Shown here: positions 18,481-28,652 of the stretch, in pieces | How positions within the stretch are numbered: the stretch's first letter is position 1 | Layout of the letters: every line of letters begins with the position of its first letter | Assembly (NCBI GenBank): GCA_963730555.1 | Contig: CAVSSS010000012.1 | Location: 310,001-374,000 of the forward strand | Length of the DNA stretch: 64,000 nt | Source: Roseiarcus sp963730555 | GTDB taxonomy: Bacteria > Pseudomonadota > Alphaproteobacteria > Rhizobiales > Beijerinckiaceae | Reading direction: 5' to 3' | The notes under the pieces: model-generated | What the model was told of the DNA's origin: nothing | What the model saw: only the letters and a program-made list of their open reading frames with translations | Databases searched by the model: none | Position numbers and translations under genes: made by a program

Positions 18481-18534
18481 TCGCCCGCTAGCTTGGCAAA
18501 TGCCCATATCGGCATGCCTCACGGAGGAAACGCT

Positions 18535-19853
18535 ATGAAGGTTCTCGTGAAGGGGCTGCTCGGCGCCGTTGCGCTCGCAGGCTTCTCGCTTCCCGCCTTA
18601 TGCCGACACGACGCTGACCATCGCGACCGTCAACAACAGCGATATGGTCCGCATGCAGGGGCTGACCGAGGATTTCACCAAGGCCAATCCCGACATCAAG
18701 CTCAACTGGGTCACGCTCGAAGAGAACGTGCTGCGCCAGAAAGTGACGACCGACATCGCCACGCACGGCGGACAGTTCGACATTCTGACCATCGGCACCT
18801 ACGAAGTTCCGATCTGGGCCAAGAAAAAATGGCTCGTGCCCCTCGACAAACTCGGCGCCGACTACGACGAGAACGACCTCCTGCCGCCGATTCGCGCAGG
18901 CCTGTCGTTCGACGACAAGCTCTTCGCCGCGCCGTTCTACGGCGAAAGCTCCTTCGTCATGTACCGCACGGACCTGATGGAGAAGGCCGGCCTCAAGATG
19001 CCGGAGAAGCCGACCTGGGACTTCATCAAACAGGCCGCCGACAAGATGACCGGACAAGTCGGCGGGCGTCTACGGCATCTGTCTGCGCGGCAAGCCGGGC
19101 TGGGGCGAGAACATGGCCTTCCTGACCGCCATGTCCAATTCCTTCGGCGCGAGGTGGTTCGACGAGAAATGGAACCCGCAATTCAATACGCCGGAGTGGA
19201 AGAAGACGATGGACTTCTACGTCGCGCTGATGAAGGCCGACGGGCCGCCCGGCGCGTCGTCGAACGGTTTCAACGAGAACCTCGCCCTGTTCAGCGACGG
19301 CAAGTGCGGCATGTGGATCGACGCGACGGTCGCGGCCGGATTCGTGACCGATCCCAAGCAGTCGAAGGTTTCGGACAAGGTGGGTTTCGCGCTCGCGCCC
19401 AACGATGGGCTCGGCAAGAACGCCAATTGGCTGTGGGCGTGGTCGCTCGCCGTCCCGGCCGGAACGAGCAAGGCTGAGGCGGCCGAGAAGTTCATTTCGT
19501 GGGCGACCAGCAAGCATTACACCGACCTCGTCGCCCAGAAGGACGGTTGGGCCCGCGTTCCTCCGGGAACCCGCACCTCGCTCTATAAGAACGCCGACTA
19601 TACGAAGGCGGCGCCGTGGGCGGATCTGACGCTCGAGTCGATCAATTCGGCCGACCCGCTCCATCCGACGGTGAAGCCTGTGCCCTATACCGGCGTGCAG
19701 TTCGTGGCGATCCCCGAGTTCCAGGGCATCGCGACTGACACGGGGCAGGACTTCTCCGCGGCGCTGGCGGGAACGATGACCGTCGATCAGGCGCTCGCCA
19801 AGGCCCAGGCCAGCACCGAAGCCGCAATGAAGAAGGCAGGTTACATCAAGTGA
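18535..19853 (+). pseudogene. Polyol ABC transporter solute-binding protein (SmoE-like), two frameshifts
   Basis: Starts at ATG 18535 behind GGAGGAAA with signal peptide MKVLVKGLLGAVALAGFSLPA. Near 18600 the frame shifts to YADTTLTIATVNNSDMVRMQGL, the mature N-terminus of family-1 binding proteins. A second shift near 19062 leads to GVYGICLRGKPGWGENMAFLTAM and onward to the stop at 19853 (AAMKKAGYIK). Reconstructed length is about 439 residues, as in SmoE/MtlE for sorbitol and mannitol. Without correction the product would be truncated after the leader, disabling the importer, yet the downstream permeases and ATPase are intact. This makes the consensus quality here worth checking. Confidence 0.9.
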
Positions 19854-19932
19854 GTTAGGTCGCTTACCCGCCGCTTCGCGTTCCATACCTCGCGCGAGGC
19901 GGCAGGAAGGGGCGAATCCTCCCCGTCCCCCG

Positions 19933-19958
19933 CCCCCTTCTCCTTCGCGAGAAGGGGG
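19933..19958 (+). promoter_or_regulatory. Intercistronic RNA hairpin between binding protein and permease genes
   Basis: Left arm CCCCCTTCTC (19933-19942), six-base loop, right arm GAGAAGGGGG (19949-19958): a perfect 10-base stem with no U-run. Its place between binding-protein and permease genes fits an mRNA-stabilising or attenuating hairpin that lets the binding protein be made in excess, as known for other ABC importer operons. It also resembles a dispersed palindromic repeat. Confidence 0.6.
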
Positions 19959-20043
19959 AAGGGAGGAGATGAGAAGACAGTCAAGAAAGCCGCATCGGCG
20001 ATCCGGAAGGGCGACCGACGCGCGGGGAGGAGAGGCCACAAAG

Positions 20044-20916
20044 ATGGCGACGCAGCAAACAGCGACAGCCGGCCGAGCTCTGGTTTCACCGTCGGTCATC
20101 CTGCTCTTCATCTGGATGATCGTGCCCTTGGTGATGACGCTCTACTTTTCGACGCTGCGCTATAGCCTGCTCGATCCGGACAACACCGGCTTCGTCGGGC
20201 TGCAGAACTACACGTCGTTCCTCACCGACCCGGATTTCATCGCCTCGCTTATCAACACGCTCGTCCTCGTCATCTCCGTGCTCGCTATCAGCGTAGGAGG
20301 GGGACTCCTGGTCGCCCTTTTGATGGACCAGCCGGTGTATGGCCAGAACATCCTGCGGCTCATGGTGATCGCGCCGTTCTTCGTCATGCCGACGGTGAGC
20401 GCGCTCGTGTGGAAGAACCTTTTGATGAACCCCAATTCTGGCTTGTTCGCCTGGATCGCCCGATCGCTGGGGTTCCAGCCGATCGTCTGGTTCACCAATT
20501 GGCCCATGCTCTCGGTGATCATCGTCGTCTCCTGGGAATGGCTGCCGTTCGCGAGCCTCATTCTTCTCACCGCGCTTCAGTCGCTCGACGAAGAGCAGAA
20601 GGAGGCGGCGTCGCTCGATGGCGCTGGGCCGATTTCCTATTTCGGCTATATCGTGCTGCCGCATATAGCGCGCGCGATCACGGTCGTCATTCTCATCGAG
20701 ACGATCTTTCTTCTCAGCGTGTTTGCCGAAATCTACGTGACCACGTCCGGCGGCCCTGGCACGGCGACCACCAACATCCCGTTCCTCGTCTATAAGCAGG
20801 CGCTGCTCAATTTCGACGTCGGCAGCGCCTCCGCGGGCGGCATCATCGCGGTCATTCTCGCCAACATCGTCGCGATCTTCCTCATGCGTATCATTGGCAG
20901 GAATCTGGAGGGCTGA
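20044..20916 (+). CDS. Polyol ABC transporter permease 1 (SmoF-like, MalF type)
   Basis: A 290-residue inner-membrane permease with about six helices. Start MATQQTATAG at 20044 follows a GGGAGGAG-type site; the longer frame from 19969 adds only basic residues. The EAA loop that contacts the ATPase reads KEAASLDGAGPISYFGYIVLPHI. The phrases FVGLQNYTSFLTDP and MVIAPFFVMPTVSALVWKN are typical of the sorbitol/mannitol branch. It pairs with the next gene, three bases downstream, to form the membrane channel. The gene is intact in contrast to the binding-protein gene before it. Confidence 0.93.
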   Translation: MATQQTATAGRALVSPSVILLFIWMIVPLVMTLYFSTLRYSLLDPDNTGFVGLQNYTSFLTDPDFIASLINTLVLVISVLAISVGGGLLVALLMDQPVYGQNILRLMVIAPFFVMPTVSALVWKNLLMNPNSGLFAWIARSLGFQPIVWFTNWPMLSVIIVVSWEWLPFASLILLTALQSLDEEQKEAASLDGAGPISYFGYIVLPHIARAITVVILIETIFLLSVFAEIYVTTSGGPGTATTNIPFLVYKQALLNFDVGSASAGGIIAVILANIVAIFLMRIIGRNLEG

Positions 20917-20919
20917 ACG

Positions 20920-21750
20920 ATGGCCATTAAGAAATCGGCCGGCGAGCGCATTGGGGTCACAATCCTCGCCTGGGTCGTCGCCTTCCTGATCTTCTTCCCG
21001 ATCCTCTGGACGTTCCTGACGAGCTTCAAGAGCGAACTCGATGCCATCGCCATGCCGCCGAAGTTCCTCTTTTTCAACTGGACGCTGGAGAACTACGCCG
21101 ACGTGCAGCAGCGCTCGAACTATCTCAAGTTCGCCTTCAATTCGGTCGTGCTGTCGGTTGGCGCGAACCTGATTGGTCTCCTGATCGCCGTTCCCGCCGC
21201 CTGGTCGATGGCGTTTGCGCCAGGCAAGCGCACCAAGGACCTCTTGATGTGGATGCTGTCGACCAAGATGATGCCCGCGGTTGGCGTGCTGGTGCCGATC
21301 TACCTCCTGTTCAAGAACCTGCATCTGCTCGACAGTCTGATCGGCATTGGCCTCGTCTTGATGCTGCTCAATCTGCCGCTCTTGATCTGGATGCTCTACA
21401 CCTACTTCAAGGAGATCCCGAACGACATCCTTGAGGCCGCGCGCATGGACGGGGCGTCGCTTTTGAACGAGATCGTGTATGTGCTGACCCCCATGGCTGT
21501 GCCGGGCATTGCTTCGACCATGCTGCTTGCAATCATCCTGTCGTGGAACGAGGCGTTCTGGACCCTTAATCTCACGACATCGAACGCCGCGCCGCTGACC
21601 GCCTTCATCGCTTCCTATTCGGCGCCGGAGGGGTTCTTCTGGGCCAAGCTTTCGGCCGCCTCGACGCTCGCGATCGCGCCGATTCTCATCCTCGGCTGGT
21701 TCTCGCAGAAACAGCTTGTCCGAGGCCTGACTTTCGGCGCGGTGAAATGA
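20920..21750 (+). CDS. Polyol ABC transporter permease 2 (SmoG-like, MalG type)
   Basis: A 276-residue permease with six predicted helices. The EAA loop ILEAARMDGASLLNEIVYVLTPMAVPG is clear. TSFKSELDAIAMPPKFLFFNWTLENY and the ending SQKQLVRGLTFGAVK are typical of the CUT1 second permease for sorbitol/mannitol. Only three bases separate it from permease 1 and 24 from the ATPase gene, so the three are certainly one transcript. Together they import a linear polyol at the cost of ATP. Confidence 0.93.
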   Translation: MAIKKSAGERIGVTILAWVVAFLIFFPILWTFLTSFKSELDAIAMPPKFLFFNWTLENYADVQQRSNYLKFAFNSVVLSVGANLIGLLIAVPAAWSMAFAPGKRTKDLLMWMLSTKMMPAVGVLVPIYLLFKNLHLLDSLIGIGLVLMLLNLPLLIWMLYTYFKEIPNDILEAARMDGASLLNEIVYVLTPMAVPGIASTMLLAIILSWNEAFWTLNLTTSNAAPLTAFIASYSAPEGFFWAKLSAASTLAIAPILILGWFSQKQLVRGLTFGAVK

Positions 21751-21774
21751 TTTTGGATTGAAGGAACAGCAGCC

Positions 21775-22776
<1,002 letters not shown>

Positions 22777-22835
22777 CGACGGGCAGCCGACGAACGCGCC
22801 AGCTCCGGGTTTGACTTGATGAGTGGGTTCGAATC

Positions 22836-24320
22836 ATGAATGTCAAACTCTCGGCCGCGGCGCTCGCGCGTTTGCCCCCAGGCGTCGCGGCTCCGAAATA
22901 TCGGCGCTCTGACCTTCGCGCCGGCATCGTCCATTTTGGCGTCGGCAATTTCCACCGCGCGCATCAGGCAGTCTATCTCGACGATCTGTTCAACGCCGGC
23001 CGCGATCACGATTGGGCGATCGTCGGGACGGGGGTGCGTGATGCGGATGTGGCGATCCGTGAGAAGCTCAAGGAGCAGGACTGGCTGACGACCGTGGTCG
23101 AGCAAGAGGCGGATACGACCAATATCCGCGTTACCGGCTCGATGATCGATTTCGTCCGGCCTTATGACACGCCGGCGTTGCTCGAGGCGATCTCTCAAGC
23201 CGACATTCGCATCGTCTCGCTGACCGTCACCGAGGGCGGATACTACATCTCGCCTGCGACGCAGCATTTCGATCCCGCTCATCCCGACATTGTCCATGAC
23301 GCGCAGCATGCAGACGCGCCGAAGACCGCCTTTGGATTGATCGCCGCTGGGCTCAGGCGCCGCCGCGCCGCGGGGACTGCGCCGTTCACCGTGATGTCCT
23401 GCGACAACATTCCGGGCAATGGCCATGTCACTGAGAACGCCGTCGCCGGTCTTGCGGAGCTTGGCGATCGCGAACTCGCGCGCTGGATTCGCTTGAACGT
23501 CGCCTTTCCCAATTCCATGGTTGACCGCATCACTCCGGCGACGACCGACCGGGAACGCGCCATTCTGCGCGACAGTCATGGCCTCGAGGACAATTGGCCG
23601 GTGTTTTGCGAAGAGTTCCGGCAATGGGTGGTGGAGGACAAGTTCCCGGCCGGGCGTCCCGCCCTAGAGACGGTCGGCGTCACATTCACCTCCGACGTGT
23701 CGCCCTACGAATTGATGAAGATCCGCATCCTCAACGGCGGCCACGCCGCGATCGCCTATCCAGCAGGGCTGCTCGACATCCATTTCGTTCACGAGGCGAT
23801 GGCGGACGAACAGATCCGCGCCTTCCTCGAAAAGCTCACCAAGACCGAGATTCAGCCAGTCGTTCCTCCGCCGCCGAACACCAAGCTCGACGATTATCGA
23901 GGACTGATCGCACGCCGCTTCGCCAATCCGAAGATTGGCGACACGATCCAGCGCCTCTGCTTCGACGGCTCGAACCGGCAGCCGAAGTTCATTCTGCCCT
24001 CCGTCGCGGATCGGCTGAAGGCAGGCGCGCCCTTCCGGGGTCTCGCGCTCGTGTCGGCCCTGTGGTGCCGCTATTGCTACGGCGAGACCGAGAGCGGCAA
24101 AGAGGTCCCGCCCAACGACCCGAGTTGGGAGCGCATTCAGACCGCCGCGAGGCGAGCGCGCAGCGATCCGCGCGCCTTTCTCGGGCTGCGCGACATCTTC
24201 GGCAAGCTTGCGGAAGAACCGGCCTATGTCAGCGCCTTTTCCAGCGCGCTCTCTGCGCTTTGGGCGGACGGCGTTCGCTCGACCCTTGCCGACTATTTGT
24301 CGAGGGCGGCTGGTGGGTGA
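22836..24320 (+). CDS. mtlK: Mannitol 2-dehydrogenase / fructuronate reductase family (MtlK-like)
   Basis: A 494-residue long-chain polyol dehydrogenase of the expected length. The N-terminal nucleotide-binding FGVGNFHRAHQAVYLDDL and the central MSCDNIPGNGHVTENAVAGLA are family hallmarks. The catalytic region has K-I-R-I-L-N-G-G-H (Lys, Asn and His of the polyol-specific active site). It oxidises D-mannitol to fructose, or related polyols such as D-arabitol to xylulose, with NAD+. Placement immediately after the polyol importer matches the mannitol/sorbitol operons of Rhodobacter and rhizobia. The exact substrate is inferred; it is intact. Confidence 0.92.
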   Translation: MNVKLSAAALARLPPGVAAPKYRRSDLRAGIVHFGVGNFHRAHQAVYLDDLFNAGRDHDWAIVGTGVRDADVAIREKLKEQDWLTTVVEQEADTTNIRVTGSMIDFVRPYDTPALLEAISQADIRIVSLTVTEGGYYISPATQHFDPAHPDIVHDAQHADAPKTAFGLIAAGLRRRRAAGTAPFTVMSCDNIPGNGHVTENAVAGLAELGDRELARWIRLNVAFPNSMVDRITPATTDRERAILRDSHGLEDNWPVFCEEFRQWVVEDKFPAGRPALETVGVTFTSDVSPYELMKIRILNGGHAAIAYPAGLLDIHFVHEAMADEQIRAFLEKLTKTEIQPVVPPPPNTKLDDYRGLIARRFANPKIGDTIQRLCFDGSNRQPKFILPSVADRLKAGAPFRGLALVSALWCRYCYGETESGKEVPPNDPSWERIQTAARRARSDPRAFLGLRDIFGKLAEEPAYVSAFSSALSALWADGVRSTLADYLSRAAGG

Positions 24321-24352
24321 GCTGAGGACATCGCGGCGGAGGCCTCGGGCCC

Positions 24353-24596
24353 ATGTATCTCGATCGCTTCAATCTCAAGGGCCGCGTCGCGGTCGTCACC
24401 GGCGGCGCGCAGGGGATTGGCCTCGCGTGGCAAGACCAACCAGTCGATGTTCGACGCCTGGATCGACGGCACGCCGATGGCGCGTATGGGCGAGCCGGAT
24501 GAGATCGCCGCTGAGGTTCTTTTTCTTGCGTCCGACGCCTCGATCCTGATGACCGGATCGATCGTCCTGGCTGACGGCGGCTATACGTGCTGGTAA
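24353..24596 (+). pseudogene. Internally deleted SDR dehydrogenase remnant
   Basis: ATG 24353 opens MYLDRFNLKGRVAVVTGGAQGIGLA, the first Rossmann strand and glycine loop of an SDR. At about 24428 it jumps to GKTNQSMFDAWIDGTPMARMG, then EIAAEVLFLASDASILMTGSIVLADGGYTCW and a stop at 24596, which is the normal SDR C-terminus in another frame. Roughly 150 codons, including the catalytic Tyr-x-x-x-Lys, are missing. The ends resemble the polyol SDRs often found in these operons. It is a clean internal deletion, which neither a single-base error nor a normal gene explains. Confidence 0.85.
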
Positions 24597-24623
24597 AGCC
24601 TTGCATTAGTGTCGAACCACGAT

Positions 24624-24748
24624 CGTCATTGCGAGCCATAGGGCGTCGAAAGACGGCCGTCGTTCCGGACGGGCTAGGCGTGCAATCCAGGAGGCATTGG
24701 CGCCCTAAGGCCCCTGGATCGCCACGTTGCTTCGCTCCTCGCGATGAC
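24624..24748. repeat. REP/BIME-like palindromic repeat unit
   Basis: Outer arms GTCATTGCGAG (24625-24635) and CTCGCGATGAC (24738-24748) pair with one mismatch, and inner arms ATCCAGG (24685-24691) and CCTGGAT (24713-24719) pair perfectly. Translation of either strand gives the familiar spurious peptides (ARSEATWRSRG, AKQRGDPG) typical of the dispersed alphaproteobacterial repeat with this sequence. It lies between the deleted SDR and the intact SDR and could have mediated rearrangement. Confidence 0.75.
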
Positions 24749-24803
24749 AAGTCCATCCAAACAAGCGCGCTCGAGGCGGCGTCGATAAGCGGGAAGGAGC
24801 GAT

Positions 24804-25595
24804 ATGGATCTCGGGCTTAAGGGAAAGGTCGCCGTCATCACCGGCGGCAGCGTCGGCATTGGTCTTGCGATCGCCGAGGGCCTCGCGGCGGAGGGCGTCG
24901 ACATCGTGATCGCCGCCCGCAACGTGGAGCGGGTGCGCGGCGAGGCGAGCCGCATCGCCAAATCGTTCGGCGTCAGGGCGGAAGGCGTGGCCTGTGACGT
25001 CGCAACGCGCGAGGGGGCCGACGACCTCATCGACGACGTCAAGCGGCTGTTCGGCGGCGCCGACATCCTCATCAACAACGCCGGCACCGGCAGCAATGAG
25101 ACGGTGATGGAGGCGCCGGACGAGAAATGGCAGGCCTACTGGGATCTGCACGTGATGGCGGCGGTGAGACTCGCACGCGGCCTCGCGCCGCTGATGAAGC
25201 AAAGGGGCGGCGGCGTCATTCTGCACAACGCCTCGATCTGCGCTGCGCAACCGCTGTGGTACGAGCCGATCTACAATGTGACCAAGGCGGCCTTGATGAT
25301 GTTCTCGAAGACGCTTTCGACCGAGCTCATCGGCGACAACATCCGCGTCGATTGTGTCAATCCGGGCCTCATCCTGACGCCAGATTGGATCAAGACCGCA
25401 AAGCAGCTCACTGCCGACAAGGGCGGCGACTGGCAAGCCTATCTCGACAGCGTCGCGCGCGAGCACGCGCCGATCAAACAATTCGCCAGCCCACAGGAAT
25501 TGGCCAACTTCTTCGTCTTTCTCTGCTCGGACCGCGCCAGCTATTCCGTCGGTTCGACGTATTACGTCGACGGAGGAATGTTGAAGTCGGTCTAA
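24804..25595 (+). CDS. SDR-family oxidoreductase of the polyol locus
   Basis: A 263-residue classical SDR. The start is MDLGLKGKVAVITGGSVGIG, with a GGGAAGGAG ribosome-binding site ahead. NNAGTGSNETV follows near residue 94, and the catalytic motif is YNVTKAA with Tyr and Lys near residue 157. The C-terminus ASYSVGSTYYVDGGMLKSV is typical. It resembles 3-oxoacyl-ACP-reductase-like polyol/sugar dehydrogenases (for example those acting on sugar acids or ketoses). Whether it is transcribed with the transporter is uncertain, since a REP-like repeat and the deleted SDR lie between it and mtlK. Confidence 0.88.
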   Translation: MDLGLKGKVAVITGGSVGIGLAIAEGLAAEGVDIVIAARNVERVRGEASRIAKSFGVRAEGVACDVATREGADDLIDDVKRLFGGADILINNAGTGSNETVMEAPDEKWQAYWDLHVMAAVRLARGLAPLMKQRGGGVILHNASICAAQPLWYEPIYNVTKAALMMFSKTLSTELIGDNIRVDCVNPGLILTPDWIKTAKQLTADKGGDWQAYLDSVAREHAPIKQFASPQELANFFVFLCSDRASYSVGSTYYVDGGMLKSV

Positions 25596-25633
25596 GCCGG
25601 CGCCGGCGCGCCACGCCGCCCGAGGCGCCGAAT

Positions 25634-25900
25634 TCAATGGTGGCTTTGCGCCATCTCTTCGGGTTGCGGGTTCGCCTCTCGAGCAGCCGCCAGGCGGATC
25701 CGGTTGGTGACGCCGACCACGCCCGCAACGCTTTTCGCGTCTGACTCCGCGCAGGTCCGTTGATAAGGCAGGTCCACCATTCCGGACACCGTCACCCAGC
25801 CGTTCTCGACGTCGACGTTCAACCGGTCACGGGGGATCGCCAGATCCCAATGGAGCGCGTTCAAAACGCGCACGCGTAGATCTTCGCTCATGAGCTGCAT
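25634..25900 (-). CDS. BON-domain protein
   Basis: An 88-residue protein consisting of one BON domain: LRVRVLNALHWDLAIPRDRLNVDVENGWVTVSGMVDLPYQRT, then DAKSVAGVVGVTNRIRL, with the conserved V-x-N-G-W-V-T-V-x-G core. BON domains bind phospholipid surfaces and are common in stress-related proteins (OsmY). No signal peptide is visible, so it may be cytosolic. The start could be MSEDLRV, three codons in, preceded by a GGAGG-like site. It is convergent with the SDR gene. Confidence 0.8.
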   Translation of the reverse strand: MQLMSEDLRVRVLNALHWDLAIPRDRLNVDVENGWVTVSGMVDLPYQRTCAESDAKSVAGVVGVTNRIRLAAAREANPQPEEMAQSHH

Positions 25901-26070
25901 CTCGACCTCCTCCCCCGCGCCAACGGATTTTTTAGATGTTTAGTCGCGAGGCTTTCGACGATCTCGTTGGCACGAGCGCCAGCCCAGCTCCTTGACGCGA
26001 ATCAAACCCTAGCGCGTCAGTTGAGCGGAATTTTGACAGGAGCGCCTATAGAAGAGCCTGACGTGTCTGG

Positions 26071-27227
26071 TCAGATCTGCGCCCGCGGCTCGGATTCCAC
26101 GAATACCCCTTCGTCGACATCCATGGCATTGCCGCGCCAGGTGACGTTGCGGCCCGACCAGCCCCCGGCCCACAGGAACGGCAGGAGGACATCGCGCGTG
26201 AGCCAAGCCGCGGGAGTTCGCCATGACAGCGGCCACCCAGCGGCAAAGGCGAGGGTCGCCTCGGCGCCGTAACAGAATAGCACCGCCAGCGCGGCGCCGA
26301 CGATCGGGTCCATCCCGAAGACCGGAGCGGCGACCGCGGCGGCGATGAAGGTGATAAGGTTGGTCGTCAAAACCTCGGGGGCGAAAAAGAACGGGAAGGT
26401 GACGCGCCTCAGCCGCGCCCAGCGAAGTTGCCGCGACCAGACATCGCGCAGCCGTCGCTTTCCGAGCGGCTGCTGGAACGGCCGGTCGACGAGATGGGCG
26501 TTGAACCCTTGCGCCCGGATGAGCTTCGTCGCCGCGGCGTCTTCCGCGATTTCCGCCGCCAAAGCTTCGATGCTTCCGCCCGCTTCCAGTATCTCCCGGC
26601 GCCACAGCATGGTCTTGCCCTGGGCGAAGCCATAGCCGCAGGATTCGCCCAGCATATTGCCAGCGGGCCTGATAGGTGTTGAGAAAGGCGCACTCGATCT
26701 CGGCGGCGAAGTACTCAGGACGAGAGCCGATCGGTGGGGCGCAGACAATGCCGCTGTCGGAGCGCCAGCGTGCGAGCAAGCGCTGAATGTAATCGGCGGG
26801 CATCAACACATTGGAATCGGCGATAATCACCCAATCGTAGCGCGCGGCCTTCCATCCCTTGACGACATTGTTGAGTTTGGGGTTGGCGCTGATCCGGTCG
26901 TCGCCGATCAACAGGCGCGCCGAGCGATCCGGGTTGGCGGCGATCGCGCCGCGAACCAGGGGCGCGATCGGGTCGTCGCCGTTGGCGAGGCAGAAGACGA
27001 TTTCATAGCTCGGATAGTCGAGCGCGAAGATCGACCGCAGCGTCTCGCGCGAAAAGGTCTCGACGCCGCATAAGGGCTGTACGATTGTGACGCTCGGAGC
27101 GTCTCTGGGCGGGGGCATTGGAGCGGCCGGACCGCCGCCTGCATCGTCGGGCGGCGAGCGCAACGCTCAACCCGTGCATTCCAGCGCTGGTAGCGCAAAT
27201 CCCCGCCGCCAGGGCGCCTATAGTCAT
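26071..27227 (-). pseudogene. HpnI/ceramide glucosyltransferase-type glycosyltransferase, two frameshifts
   Basis: ATG 27227 begins a short hydrophobic segment (MTIGALAAGICATSAGMHGL). Near 27155 the frame shifts to the GT2/GT21 catalytic domain: VTIVQPLCGVE, VFCLANGDDP, RISANPKLNNVVKGW, IIADSNVLMP (DxD-like), CAFLNTYQARWQYAG. Near 26660 a second shift leads to GYGFAQGKTMLWRREILEAGG, EDAAATKLIRAQGF and the QLRWARLRRVTFP motif (Q-x-x-R-W), then C-terminal helices to the stop at 26071. This order matches HpnI, which adds N-acetylglucosamine in hopanoid side-chain synthesis, and bacterial ceramide glucosyltransferases. No other hpn genes are in view. It is probably real but interrupted or mis-sequenced. 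Confidence 0.8.
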
Positions 27228-27302
27228 GGGGCTAGATTACCCGAATCACAAGGCCATGTCACACCATATTGCGGCGGCCGCGCGACCCTTCTATGAAGGC
27301 GA

Positions 27303-28652
27303 ATGGCCTCTCTTCCGGTCGTCCGGTTCGCGCCATCGCCGACCGGGCGCATCCATATCGGCAACGCCCGCACCGCTCTGCTCAACTGGCTCTTCACCCG
27401 CCGTCGCGGGGGAACGTTTATCCTGCGCTTCGACGACACGGATCTCGAGCGCTCGAGGACGGAATACGCCGACGCGATCGAGGCGGATCTGGAGTGGCTG
27501 GGAATTCGCCCGGACCTGGTGCGCCGCCAGTCGGAGCGGATGGGGACTTATGACGAAGCGGCCGAGAAGCTTAAAGATCTCGGCCGGTTGTACCCAGCCT
27601 ATGAAACCGCCGACGAGCTGGACCGGCGCCGCAAGCGCCAGCAGGCGCGTGGGCTTCCCCCGATCTATGACCGCGCCGCCTTGCGGCTCACGGCGGACGA
27701 GCGGGCTGCGCTCGAAGCTTCAGGTCGGAAGCCGCACTGGCGCTTTCGCCTCGAACCGACGACCGTGCGCTGGGACGACATGGTGCGCGGCGAGAGCCAT
27801 ATCGATTGCGCCTCGCTCTCCGATCCTGTCCTGCGCCGGGAGGATGGAACCTACCTCTACACGCTGCCCTCGGTGGTCGACGACATCGATTTCGGCGTGA
27901 CGCATGTCATTCGCGGCGAGGATCACGTCACCAACACCGCCGTGCAGATCCAGATTTTCGAAGCTCTCGCGGGCGCAGCGCCAAGCTTCGGCCACCACAA
28001 CCTCCTCACTGACGCCGGGGGCGGGGGACTATCCAAGCGCTCGGGCGCGCTGTCGATCGCCGCGCTGCGCACAAGAGGAATCGAGTCGCTCGCCGTCGCT
28101 GCGCTCGCGGTCATGGTGGGTTCGGCCGAGGCGGTGCGTCCAGTAGCCTCGCTTGACGAACTGGCGAACCTGATCGACCTCTCGCAACTCTCCCACGGCG
28201 CGGCCCGGTTTGACGAAGCCGAACTCGAGGCGCTCTCGGCGCGAATGCTGCACCGGGCGCCATATTCGGCGGTCGCTGACCGGCTGGCCGCGCTTGGCGT
28301 CGCTGGCCCCAACGCGGAGGCGCTTTGGCTGGCGGTTCGGGGCAACCTTTCGCGCCTCGAGGACGCGGCGATCTGGCGTCAGGTGGCGGAAGGCGAGGTC
28401 GCCCCGATAGTCGAGGACCCCGACTATCTCAAGCTCGCCGCCTCATGCGCTCCGGAAGGCCCCTGGGACCAGTCGACCTGGGCCGCGTGGACGGCGCGCC
28501 TCAAGGAGGCGACCGGCCGCAAGGGGCGAGCGCTGTTTCACCCTTTGCGCCTGGCCTTGACTGGCCAGGAAGCGGGACCGGAGCTCGCGGTCCTCTTGCC
28601 GCTGATTGGCCGCGCTAAAGCGCTGGCCCGACTATCCGCACCAAGCGCTTGA
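27303..28652 (+). CDS. gltX: Glutamyl-tRNA synthetase
   Basis: A 449-residue class I aminoacyl-tRNA synthetase. FAPSPTGRIHIGNARTALLNWLF carries the HIGH-type motif HIGN at residues 18-21; the KMSKS-type loop reads LSKRSGALSI near residue 247; VIRGEDHVTNTAVQ is the conserved catalytic-domain motif. It charges tRNA with glutamate. It is somewhat shorter than the canonical enzyme of about 470 residues and resembles the second alphaproteobacterial copy (GltX2), which in some species is specific for tRNA-Gln in the amidotransferase route; that specificity is an inference. Its 3' end overlaps the convergent DUF2865 gene by 38 bases. Confidence 0.93.
   Translation: MASLPVVRFAPSPTGRIHIGNARTALLNWLFTRRRGGTFILRFDDTDLERSRTEYADAIEADLEWLGIRPDLVRRQSERMGTYDEAAEKLKDLGRLYPAYETADELDRRRKRQQARGLPPIYDRAALRLTADERAALEASGRKPHWRFRLEPTTVRWDDMVRGESHIDCASLSDPVLRREDGTYLYTLPSVVDDIDFGVTHVIRGEDHVTNTAVQIQIFEALAGAAPSFGHHNLLTDAGGGGLSKRSGALSIAALRTRGIESLAVAALAVMVGSAEAVRPVASLDELANLIDLSQLSHGAARFDEAELEALSARMLHRAPYSAVADRLAALGVAGPNAEALWLAVRGNLSRLEDAAIWRQVAEGEVAPIVEDPDYLKLAASCAPEGPWDQSTWAAWTARLKEATGRKGRALFHPLRLALTGQEAGPELAVLLPLIGRAKALARLSAPSA

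Noticed and set aside
24229..24756. 175-codon minus-strand frame with the AKQRGDPG peptide
   Set aside because: Peptide of this kind arises from a dispersed palindromic repeat, not a gene; it also overlaps mtlK on the other strand.
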